Source of the DNA: a virus
Strand: one strand, 5' to 3'
Length of the DNA stretch: 54,973 nt
IMG/VR virus record: IMGVR_UViG_3300046752_000076
Location: 1-54,973 of that record
The position numbers and the translations under genes were made by a program. Under the pieces are notes generated by a model that worked only from the letters and a program-made list of their open reading frames with translations, was not told the DNA's origin and did no database searches. Positions 39,687 to 45,939 of this stretch are shown here, in pieces (the stretch's first letter is position 1; each line of letters opens with the position of its first letter).

Positions 39687-40358
39687 TTACTTCCAGCCTT
39701 CTGCCCAAGCCTTAATTCTTTCTCTCATTATATAAACGCCGAAAAGAATAGTGAGGCCAGCAAAACCCAGAATGATATACTGACTTGTTTCGTTCATGCC
39801 TGAGAGTGAAGTGACGGCAGTACCAGCACTGGCTGCAACTGTAGCTGCTGATGCCTTAACTGTTTTACTTTGGGTTGGTTTCGTACGCTCGGGCTTCTTA
39901 GCCGTTGCTTCGGAGAGCGACATGCCAGCCAACCATTTCTGTACGCGAAAGCCAGGACATGCTTTGGACGAGATGCGATTGTGTCCAATCACTCGCTCGC
40001 TCTTTATGTTGTACTGACCCTGTAGCTTTCGTATCAGTTCGTATGCTGCTGCTAGTTGTAGCGGTGTGAAGTGATCGGTTGCTAGGTCGTCTGCATCTGA
40101 ACCGAAGCCACCAAAAAGTGCGATGCCAATACTATCTTTATTATGACCACGCGCATGACTACCGATCATCTCGATAGGTCTGCCCTGTACGACTTCTCCG
40201 TTGCGACCTATGAGGTAATGATATCCAATCGCCTTCCATCCCCGATCTACGACGTGCCACTTTTCCACTTCTTTGACTTGTTCGTTAATTGTTTTCTTAT
40301 CCCACCAATCGGGACGGGTCGCGGTACAGTGGACAATGATCTGTCTAATCTGTCTCAT
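39687..40358 (-). CDS. N-acetylmuramoyl-L-alanine amidase with C-terminal membrane span
   Basis: A T7-lysozyme-like Amidase_2 enzyme of 223 aa. Zinc ligands H10 (IIVHCTAT), H126 (VIGHNRIS) and C134 (SKACPGF) are present, as are the catalytic Tyr in GYHYL and K132; the spacing H-x5-K-x-C equals that of T7 lysozyme. After an Ala/Thr/Lys linker (residues about 150-185) comes a membrane helix (YIILGFAGLTILFGVYIM) and basic end. It cuts the amide bond between MurNAc and L-alanine. The membrane segment is unusual for T7-type lysozymes and may anchor or self-export it. GGGAG precedes the start. Confidence 0.9.
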   Translation of the reverse strand: MRQIRQIIVHCTATRPDWWDKKTINEQVKEVEKWHVVDRGWKAIGYHYLIGRNGEVVQGRPIEMIGSHARGHNKDSIGIALFGGFGSDADDLATDHFTPLQLAAAYELIRKLQGQYNIKSERVIGHNRISSKACPGFRVQKWLAGMSLSEATAKKPERTKPTQSKTVKASAATVAASAGTAVTSLSGMNETSQYIILGFAGLTILFGVYIMRERIKAWAEGWK

Positions 40359-40753
40359 AGTTTAAACTCCCTGTGTAAACTTTCTGTTTGAGCTTCAAGT
40401 GTGAAGTCTATTGGGTTTATTTTAAGAGATATGGGGGGTTTGTCGTCCCATCTGCGAGCTAGGACTAGGCCAGTATCGAGAGCTACGAACAGATACACAC
40501 CGTCGTAAAAATCTTTACGGGCTTCGTTGACTTTAAAACAGTATCGGTAGTTGTCTGAGTACCTATCTTTTCGGTGGTATGGTTTACGTGACGACTTTAC
40601 TTGTACGCGAATAATATCACCGTTTGGATGTGATACCCATAGGTCATCGTGAGGGAGGTCTACGTGAGTGGTGCGTAGTCCCAGCTTTTCTAAAACGTAC
40701 GCCGCATAAAATTCTGCTGCACGTCCAGAGTAAATATTGTTCTGATTGCTCAG
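40355..40753 (-). CDS. PD-(D/E)XK nuclease-like protein with no standard start codon
   Basis: A 132-codon open frame from 40753 to TGA at 40355 that overlaps the amidase ATG (ATGA). It encodes GRAAEFYAAYVLEKLG, HVDLPHDDLW and GDIIRVQVKSS, the order of PD-(D/E)XK restriction-endonuclease/resolvase-like proteins (E14, D36/D37, Q51-V-K53), then YRYCFKVN and FYDGVYLFVALD. The frame opens with CTG immediately after the TAA of the preceding gene, in the same frame; no ATG, GTG or TTG occurs before the motif region. It is either started at CTG or ATT, or made by readthrough of that TAA. Function suggested: DNA nuclease. Confidence 0.7.
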   Translation of the reverse strand: MSNQNNIYSGRAAEFYAAYVLEKLGLRTTHVDLPHDDLWVSHPNGDIIRVQVKSSRKPYHRKDRYSDNYRYCFKVNEARKDFYDGVYLFVALDTGLVLARRWDDKPPISLKINPIDFTLEAQTESLHREFKL

Positions 40754-41029
40754 TTATCTGTTGCGCAGTAAGTTTTCTAAATGTGTAATGGTCGCTTTTG
40801 CTGTCGCTAAATCTGATCGTAATTCTGCGATCTCTCCCAATAGTTGTTCTATCTGCTCCGTTTTATCGTCAAGTTTTTCAGCCAAACGATCTACTTGGTA
40901 CTTGAGTGTGTTCTGGTACTCAGCGTTAGCATCGCGTCGTGCTTTCTCTCGCATCGATACGAAGCTCCAAAACCCAGCGCTTCCGATTAGTGCTACGGCT
41001 AGTGTGATTATGTGCTCAAGTCCCACCAT
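40754..41029 (-). CDS. Membrane-anchored coiled-coil protein (91 aa)
   Basis: An N-terminal membrane helix (HIITLAVALIGSAGFWSFVS) is followed by a long heptad coiled coil (LKYQVDRLAEKLDDKTEQIE). GGGAAG precedes the ATG. It lies in the lysis cassette. It might be a second spanin-like or a holin-regulating protein. The stop codon TAA is in frame with the nuclease-like sequence that follows, so a fusion by readthrough is conceivable. Confidence 0.65.
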   Translation of the reverse strand: MVGLEHIITLAVALIGSAGFWSFVSMREKARRDANAEYQNTLKYQVDRLAEKLDDKTEQIEQLLGEIAELRSDLATAKATITHLENLLRNR

Positions 41030-41036
41030 TACTTCC

Positions 41037-41222
41037 CTATGTCTGCGTACCTATGTCTACGCAACGTGAAATATGAAAGCCACCTTCGGGCTTACTAATG
41101 TTTAACATCTGTTCGTTGTTGATACGTTGCAACTCACATGCCTCTTGTGTCGTAAAAATAAATGGCAACGGCTGTATTCTGTACTCGCTTCCAACAAACA
41201 ATAAAAACACAGCCACCCACAT
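41037..41222 (-). CDS. Small exported protein, lysis cassette (61 aa)
   Basis: MWVAVFLLFVGSEYRIQPLP begins with a short hydrophobic signal-like segment, then an exported part with two Cys (EACELQR, SRCVDI) that could form a disulfide. Start overlaps the preceding stop (TGATG). It resembles the 54-residue protein at 41411 in layout. Function unknown. Confidence 0.6.
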   Translation of the reverse strand: MWVAVFLLFVGSEYRIQPLPFIFTTQEACELQRINNEQMLNISKPEGGFHISRCVDIGTQT

Positions 41223-41410
41223 CAGCTTAACTTCTTCTTTAAGTATAGTAGAGTAGCGTAGACTGTTATCAGATATACAGTTGCTATGCTGACATCGACT
41301 AGGTGCTCGCGCATATGGTAAATAAACTCTATGCCTGCCTGTACGTCACCTTCAGTATAACCTACGTTTACGTTCTTCGTACCAGTAAAGTTCTCGATGG
41401 TTTGTTCCAT
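41222..41410 (-). CDS. Holin candidate, single C-terminal membrane helix (62 aa)
   Basis: A 62-aa protein with a soluble N-terminus (NFTGTKNVNVGYTEGDVQAG) and a C-terminal membrane helix (VSIATVYLITVYATLLYL) ending KKKLS. Size, position among lysis genes and the basic tail suit a class III-type holin or a pinholin, but one helix is not diagnostic. The ATG abuts the stop of the 54-aa gene upstream. Confidence 0.5.
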   Translation of the reverse strand: MEQTIENFTGTKNVNVGYTEGDVQAGIEFIYHMREHLVDVSIATVYLITVYATLLYLKKKLS

Positions 41411-41575
41411 TTACTTCTCCGCCCATAGGCAAGCTAGTGTTTCGTTCGACTTAGTTACTATTACTTTTGCTTCGTCCTTTTCCTGCTGGCATATTTCTTC
41501 CGACCCGTGCGTACTGATTTGGTAGTAGTTAATCTCACCAGTCGTTGTGAAATTGATCCACACTAAAAACCACAT
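41411..41575 (-). CDS. Small exported protein, lysis cassette (54 aa)
   Basis: ATG at 41575 encodes MWFLVWINFTTTGEINYYQI and ends LACLWAEK at a TAA touching the next ATG. It has two Cys (EEICQQ, LACLW) and a short hydrophobic start, similar in plan to the protein at 41037. Tight packing supports expression. Function unknown. Confidence 0.55.
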   Translation of the reverse strand: MWFLVWINFTTTGEINYYQISTHGSEEICQQEKDEAKVIVTKSNETLACLWAEK

Positions 41576-41636
41576 GCCCTATCTTCCCTTCCTAGTTCAG
41601 CTTTCGTGCAGCGCAGCCCTAGCGGAGCTGCCCCAA

Positions 41637-42128
41637 CTAAGCGATCCCCTTGAACCTCAAGACCCCGTAACCCAATAATCCTAGAAGCCCTAAAAATAGT
41701 ACGCCTGCTGCTACGTACCCAAGAAATTCCATACGTTCGTTGTGATCTGCTAGTGCTTGCTTGCGTGCTTTGGCGCGTGCAGCACGCGCTTCGTTTTCAA
41801 AAATTAGGAAGCGATCCCAACTCCCTGGCCTCCCGTACAAGCGGCACATCGATCTTAAATTTTCTCTATTCTCTTTTAATTCTTCTAACTTTTGGAAAGC
41901 TTCGAAGTCGCTGGCTGACTTACCCAAGAACTTATTGTAGATAGAGTTCTTGTCCTTATCTACCATAGCCTTCAGCTTCTCTTCACTATCGAGAACCACA
42001 CCAATTTTGTCGGCAACGGAGGCTAACTCCTTGCCGTTCTGTATCGATTGCTTGATCACCCCGTATGCTGCGTTACACGCGCTTGCCAGTGCGATTACTT
42101 CTGCTACCGCCACGTCGAACTTCTCCAT
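41637..42128 (-). CDS. Tail-anchored helical protein (163 aa)
   Basis: A 163-aa helical protein (MEKFDVAVAEVIALASACNA...) with a central basic stretch (ENEARAARAKARKQALADHN) and a C-terminal membrane helix (YVAAGVLFLGLLGLLGYGVL). Proteins of this pattern recur in marine phages near lysis or tail genes, as far as I know without known function. It might be a holin accessory or an ejection-related protein. Overlaps the small basic gene upstream by 56 bases. Confidence 0.65.
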   Translation of the reverse strand: MEKFDVAVAEVIALASACNAAYGVIKQSIQNGKELASVADKIGVVLDSEEKLKAMVDKDKNSIYNKFLGKSASDFEAFQKLEELKENRENLRSMCRLYGRPGSWDRFLIFENEARAARAKARKQALADHNERMEFLGYVAAGVLFLGLLGLLGYGVLRFKGIA

Positions 42129-42225
42129 TGACAGACACGGTTGTCTTTGGTGTTCGTAAGATTTTTTGGTACGCAGTCTTTGCTGCCTTACCCCGTCGTG
42201 AATTTGATTTTGCTTTACGTGCCAT
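42073..42225 (-). CDS. Small basic protein (50 aa), probable
   Basis: ATG at 42225 encodes MARKAKSNSRRGKAAKTAYQ and ends RSNRTGKRV, with about a third Lys/Arg. It overlaps the next gene by 56 bases in another frame and follows a GGACGAC motif by about 33 bases. Ribosome site is weak. Composition resembles the small basic proteins of the virion module. Confidence 0.4.
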   Translation of the reverse strand: MARKAKSNSRRGKAAKTAYQKILRTPKTTVSVNGEVRRGGSRSNRTGKRV

Positions 42226-42257
42226 GAAGATCAACATAACCGATATGAGTTTGCTAT

Positions 42258-42264
42258 GTCGTCC
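42258..42264 (-). promoter_or_regulatory. GGACGAC boundary motif, copy 9
   Basis: Minus strand TTAGAGGACGACATAGCAAACTC follows the stop of the PD-(D/E)XK resolvase-like gene by six bases. It resembles copy 6 (AGAGGACGACAT). It is the only copy outside the virion module and precedes the lysis-side genes. Confidence 0.45.
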
Positions 42265-42269
42265 TCTAA

Positions 42270-42647
42270 CTAGGAAATAGAACCTGTCTCCAACAAGTAC
42301 GAGAGGTAAAGTTCACGCCAATCATGCAGTCTCATTACTACTAAGCTTTCACCCAGCTTCTCACCATTACGTCGCGTAATAACAACTGGCTTTTCTGGTG
42401 CGTGTGTAAGACGTATGTTTCTTTCTGCTTGCTTCATAGCTTCTCGAACATTTAAACGCTCTACGCGTTTTGCTTCTATAAAAATATCTGGCGTACCGAT
42501 TATGTCGGCACCACCCACTACTCCTATCTTGCCACCGCCAGAAAGCGGTGCTCTTTGGCATCTGTTTTCATTAAAGATATGATCGTTGAACCAATGTGCT
42601 AGGTCTACTTCGTACCTATCACCTTTTCTTTTCTGTGGATTAGCCAT
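42270..42647 (-). CDS. PD-(D/E)XK resolvase-like nuclease (125 aa)
   Basis: A 125-aa protein with the classic motif: E13 (RKGDRYEVDLAHWF), then GTPDIFIEAKRVE, where P53-D54...E58-A-K60 is PD-x3-E-x-K. It is short like phage Holliday-junction-resolvase-type enzymes that clear branched DNA before packaging. It is adjacent to the Zn-ribbon HTH gene (overlap by one base) and near primase-helicase. Substrate preference cannot be told. Confidence 0.8.
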   Translation of the reverse strand: MANPQKRKGDRYEVDLAHWFNDHIFNENRCQRAPLSGGGKIGVVGGADIIGTPDIFIEAKRVERLNVREAMKQAERNIRLTHAPEKPVVITRRNGEKLGESLVVMRLHDWRELYLSYLLETGSIS

Positions 42648-43003
42648 TAGAACGGCACCTCTGGTTTGTAAGGCTTCTTCCTCGCCTGAGTTTTATGCTC
42701 TTCTTCGTAAGCTATTCGTCTAGCGTCTGCCTCTTTGTCTAGGCATGGGTCGCAACGGTACTGGTTCTTAGCTCTGGGTTTTATACAGCCGCAGTTAAGA
42801 CAAGGCCGCCTCCACATTTTTGGAGACGGCTTGATTTGGTACTTGGCACCTGGAAAGTATTGAAGATTGAGCCTCATTAATATTCGTTTGAGCGTATCGA
42901 TACAAACGTCGTAACGCTCTGCTAATTCTTTGTGAGAGTAAGTATTATGAAATCGTTTTAGCCAAGCCACCTCTTCATCAGGTAGCTTTGTTTTTCTTGA
43001 CAT
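42647..43003 (-). CDS. HTH and zinc-ribbon protein (118 aa)
   Basis: Start chosen at ATG 43003 (MSRKTKLPDEEVAWLKRFHN) with AAGGGGGT nearby; earlier starts at 43034 or beyond extend into AT-rich control DNA. Residues about 15-50 (YSHKELAERYDVCIDTLKRI) form a helix-turn-helix like those of sigma-region or transposase type. Residues 65-95 form a zinc ribbon (CLNCGC ... YRCDPC). It lies at one side of the inverted-repeat region at 43.1-43.2 kb and could bind there. Function inferred as transcription or replication control. Confidence 0.65.
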   Translation of the reverse strand: MSRKTKLPDEEVAWLKRFHNTYSHKELAERYDVCIDTLKRILMRLNLQYFPGAKYQIKPSPKMWRRPCLNCGCIKPRAKNQYRCDPCLDKEADARRIAYEEEHKTQARKKPYKPEVPF

Positions 43004-43300
43004 GACCCCCTTCAATGCAATTTCTTGAATGAACATGTTTCGTTTTGTAACATATATACAACTATGGGTAAACGTAAGTTGTGTAAAAATATATACTTTG
43101 GTCTTGACAATACGAACGAACACGATAAAATCGCAAGCGATGTAGGCGACTGCAAGCGAATACAAGCTACGCTTAGTAGCTTGTATGAACGCAGCACAAA
43201 GACGTAACGTAGACGCGATTTTATCGGTTTTCAAAAACAAATATTACGAACGATTGTGCGACAATTTTTTTTTGTACGAACGGTTATATTGGTTATATTT
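43004..43300. other. Candidate replication origin / control region
   Basis: A 297-base non-coding AT-rich interval between the primase-helicase and the HTH/Zn-ribbon gene. It contains nested inverted repeats: CGATAAAATCGC (43123-43134) with GCGATTTTATCG (43215-43226) outside, and ATACAAGCTA (43160-43169) with TAGCTTGTAT (43177-43186) inside. Three copies of TACGAACG occur (43111, 43245, 43275), and a T9 run and two TTATATT(T/G) repeats lie at 43264-43300. Phage origins often adjoin the initiator primase and hold such repeats. An alternative is an operator region for the adjacent regulator. Confidence 0.5.
43104..43131 (+). promoter_or_regulatory. Plus-strand sigma70-type promoter within candidate origin
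   Basis: TTGACA (43104-43109) and TAAAAT (43126-43131) with a 16-base spacer. It points towards the minus-strand primase-helicase gene with no plus-strand gene behind it, so it would make an antisense or origin transcript starting near 43138, just before the inner hairpin. Confidence 0.6.
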
Positions 43301-45226
43301 TTACTGCGAGTTAGACACCCACGATGGTACGACTGTTTCGCGTGTTGATTTCGTCCACTCTTCTACTGTTGAAACGGGACGACCAACCCTGTCTGCAATC
43401 TCTCCATCTGATAGCGGTGGGCGAATAGCACCTGTCGCATCTGTCCACTCTTTTGCAAAACCGATAGCCCTTTGCTTCGCTGTCTTTGGGCTAATGACCT
43501 TTATCGTGTCGTCCATTGATGATGAGGTAAACGCTAGATTATATACTGGCTCATGCGCGTCAGACCACTCACGAACTTTCCCGTACCGTATCTGCATCAT
43601 CACGTCTATCCGACGACCTTCTGCCTCGGCAGCAGCTAAGATGTCAGTAAATGGACTAGCAGGAATGTTACCTTCGTAGAGGCCAGCCTTTACATCAGCA
43701 GTCTCTTGATCCCAGAACACTTGTGTAATCTTCATCTGAGTTTCGAGTACAGTTAATTGATTAGAGCTTCCTGCTTCTCTGCCCGACGCTGTACCCTCGG
43801 ACGGTTTGTTGCTGTGGTGCAGCAACCAAACAACCAGCCCTGCATTACGTAACTTCAAACAAAGTTGGTTGATGTACCCCCACTGTTCGGCAGAGTTTTC
43901 TTGTAGACCTGGAAACGCCGAACGAATGGTATCGATAACCACATGCGTAGGCTTCGTGGCTTTAATCCACTGCTCAAAATTTTTGATGCCAGCTTCGTTC
44001 ATTAAGTTCATATCTCGTTGATCGTGGAACGGTGCCCAAATCATAAAGTCACTGGCTGCCTCTCCGTACGAACGACGTGATCGATCAAGAAACTTAGCGA
44101 TGTTAGCCCTGCTGTTTTCAAAATCGAAATACAAAACTTTTGATCTTTCAGCTATATCGAACGGCCCAAAACGATGTTGCCCAGAACACGCTGCGTACAA
44201 AAGATTACGTACGAACATAGATTTACCATGACCACTATACCCAAACACTTGGACAATCGTGCCTGTCGTTGGGACAATCGGATCGATATAGAACTTCATA
44301 TTATCCACGTACTTCTGTAACTCGTCCAAGCTGTCAGTAGTAATAGGATTAAATACGTTAGGCTCTGGTTGCTTGACCTCTACTATATTGCCTTTCCGTA
44401 TCTCTGCTTGCTCTGCTCTCTCGCACATCTGGCGCACTTTTTTATCGTCAATATGATTTTGGAAAAACTCATTCATAAAAAGTTGAGCACCACTTTCTAA
44501 GTCTGCGCCTCTCTCTCCTTGTCCAGCAAGTGAGGATATATACTTATAAAGCCTATCGTCTCTGCCATTACCGCCACCGTCAGGTAACTTACCTACCTTT
44601 GCAACTAACTCTTCAGTGCGCTGCCAAATAGGTTTGTCTACATAAACGTCGTCAAGGCTCATACCTTCTAAACGAAATTGGCTGATGTCTACTACATTAC
44701 TAGACTTAGAAACTGTAAATCGAGGCGGCTTATAAACAGGCATGTCATCAAAGTCAGTGCCTTCAGATATAACCCATTCGTAGTTTTTGCTTGGCGGTGC
44801 AAGGCAGTAACCTTTAGAACCACGCAAGTCCAACCCATCTATCTGAGGCCATTCGCTACCATCAGTTGTAGAGCCAGCTCTATTTTTTATCCACCCCGAT
44901 CCGCTCGGAAACGAAAAGTAAAAATGACGACCACGTTTTGTCTTTACTTGTATCGGTGTCTTAGTCAGGCCAAACTTCTCTGCTGCTTCGAGAGCCTCAT
45001 TATTATCGCAATCAACAATAACAAGGCCGCTCAGTTCGCATGAAGCAATTGCTACATTAGCATTTGGTGATCTTTTCCACCATGAAATTACCTCTTCTTC
45101 TGAAGGTAATCTCTTCTCGTCAACATAGATACCCCACTTTTCAGTTGGTTGTTTCGTATCTGGTGCGATTGGTATCGGCAACCAGCCCTGATCCAGATAC
45201 TCTAGTGCTGCGTCTAAGGTGTTCAT
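43301..45226 (-). CDS. Primase-polymerase / RepA-type helicase
   Basis: A 641-aa fusion. Residues 1-160 are an archaeo-eukaryotic-type prim-pol domain: WLPIPIAPDTKQP, the catalytic VIVDCDN (D72, D74), RGRHFYFSFP (H101) and GLDLRGSKGYCLAPPS. Residues 310-490 are a RecA-fold RepA/DnaB-type helicase: Walker A GYSGHGKS (329-336), VLYFDFE, Walker B HVVIDTIRS (D432) and VVWLLHHSNKP. The C-terminal 40 residues (LSDGEIADRVGRPVSTVEEW) form a helix-turn-helix. It would prime and unwind phage DNA, with a host polymerase extending. GGAGG precedes the ATG. Confidence 0.9.
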   Translation of the reverse strand: MNTLDAALEYLDQGWLPIPIAPDTKQPTEKWGIYVDEKRLPSEEEVISWWKRSPNANVAIASCELSGLVIVDCDNNEALEAAEKFGLTKTPIQVKTKRGRHFYFSFPSGSGWIKNRAGSTTDGSEWPQIDGLDLRGSKGYCLAPPSKNYEWVISEGTDFDDMPVYKPPRFTVSKSSNVVDISQFRLEGMSLDDVYVDKPIWQRTEELVAKVGKLPDGGGNGRDDRLYKYISSLAGQGERGADLESGAQLFMNEFFQNHIDDKKVRQMCERAEQAEIRKGNIVEVKQPEPNVFNPITTDSLDELQKYVDNMKFYIDPIVPTTGTIVQVFGYSGHGKSMFVRNLLYAACSGQHRFGPFDIAERSKVLYFDFENSRANIAKFLDRSRRSYGEAASDFMIWAPFHDQRDMNLMNEAGIKNFEQWIKATKPTHVVIDTIRSAFPGLQENSAEQWGYINQLCLKLRNAGLVVWLLHHSNKPSEGTASGREAGSSNQLTVLETQMKITQVFWDQETADVKAGLYEGNIPASPFTDILAAAEAEGRRIDVMMQIRYGKVREWSDAHEPVYNLAFTSSSMDDTIKVISPKTAKQRAIGFAKEWTDATGAIRPPLSDGEIADRVGRPVSTVEEWTKSTRETVVPSWVSNSQ

Positions 45227-45416
45227 TCATTTCCTCCGTGAAGTATTGATCGAGGTCAAGCGTAGGCCAAGCCTCTTTGATGCGTGATAAGTAAGTGGAG
45301 GAAACAAAGTCTCTTCGTACCCACCCGTAAGGGGTAGTGCGGCAAATGCCTAATGACTTAGCTACGTACGGTGCGCCGCCAAGATCATCTATTAGTTTTT
45401 GTATGTCGAAGTGCAT
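45141..45416 (-). CDS. Cro/YdaS-like HTH repressor (91 aa)
   Basis: MHFDIQKLIDDLGGAPYVAK begins a helix-turn-helix typical of Cro/YdaS: LGGAPYVAKSLGICRTTPYG then WVRRDFVSSTYLSRI. Residues after 60 are probably flexible, and the gene overlaps the primase-helicase start by 86 bases. It is divergent from the recombination operon starting at 45520, and a palindrome overlapping that operon's promoter is a likely operator. Repressor of replication/recombination genes is the probable role. Confidence 0.75.
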   Translation of the reverse strand: MHFDIQKLIDDLGGAPYVAKSLGICRTTPYGWVRRDFVSSTYLSRIKEAWPTLDLDQYFTEEMNEHLRRSTRVSGSGLVADTNRTRYETTN

Positions 45417-45432
45417 TTTTTTTGTTTTCCTC

Positions 45433-45465
45433 TTGCAATAATGTTGGATGTATCATATACGATAC
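45433..45465 (+). promoter_or_regulatory. Promoter and operator of the recombination operon
   Basis: TTGCAA (45433-45438), a 17-base spacer and TATACG (45456-45461), the same -10 as the promoter at 30458. GTATC-ATATAC-GATAC (45450-45465) is a palindrome covering the -10. Further on, GATC-TGTATAAA-GATC lies before the first gene. Binding of the divergent Cro-like protein would block this promoter. Confidence 0.65.
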
Positions 45466-45519
45466 TTAAACACAACCTATGATCTGTATAAAGATCGATA
45501 AAATTCAAGGGTCAACTTC

Positions 45520-45939
45520 ATGGAAGAAGAAATAATATTCGGTGACAATCTTCTATCTGTTCCTAAACACCCAAAGGAAGATAGACTTCGCCAACACGCT
45601 ACCCAATACGCAGAAACCCTAGCAAAGCTTGAGCATCTTAAAGATAATATAGACTATCTTAAAGAAATTTTGCTCTCTGATCTACCCCAAGAGGCAGGAG
45701 ATTACCCTGTCGAAATGGACGACGGACGTACTCTGATGATTAAGGTACCAGAGAAATGGACGTGGGATAAGAAGTTGTTAAAAGATACCTACGAAGTATC
45801 TGGACTTCCTGAATGTGTATCACAAAGTTTTCTCGTTGATCGGAAAAAATACGAAGCCGCCCCCGACAACGTGAGAGAGGTGCTCAAGAAAGCACTGACT
45901 ATTCAATGCGGCTCACCAACAATCAAGGTTCAACAATGA
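45520..45939 (+). CDS. Unknown protein of recombination operon (139 aa)
   Basis: A 139-aa soluble protein with an N-terminal coiled coil (YAETLAKLEHLKDNIDYLKE) and a C-terminal part with EKWTWDKKLLKDTYEVSGLP and QSFLVDRKKYEAAPDNV. I recall similar genes beside Sak4-type ATPases in other phages, but no function. AAGG lies before the start. Its stop overlaps the ATPase start (ATGA). Confidence 0.65.
   Translation: MEEEIIFGDNLLSVPKHPKEDRLRQHATQYAETLAKLEHLKDNIDYLKEILLSDLPQEAGDYPVEMDDGRTLMIKVPEKWTWDKKLLKDTYEVSGLPECVSQSFLVDRKKYEAAPDNVREVLKKALTIQCGSPTIKVQQ

Noticed and set aside
40441-40448. Another GGGACGAC match on the minus strand
   Set aside because: It lies inside the nuclease-like reading frame, far from a gene boundary, and lacks the flanking bases of the other copies.
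41590-41630. Hairpin GCAGC...GCTGC as a terminator on the minus strand
   Set aside because: No T-run follows, and the genes on both sides appear to be one transcript.
43185-43679. Plus-strand open frame of 164 codons behind the plus-strand promoter at 43104
   Set aside because: It lies mostly antisense to the well-supported primase-helicase gene, has no ribosome site and its composition is that of a reverse-complement shadow.
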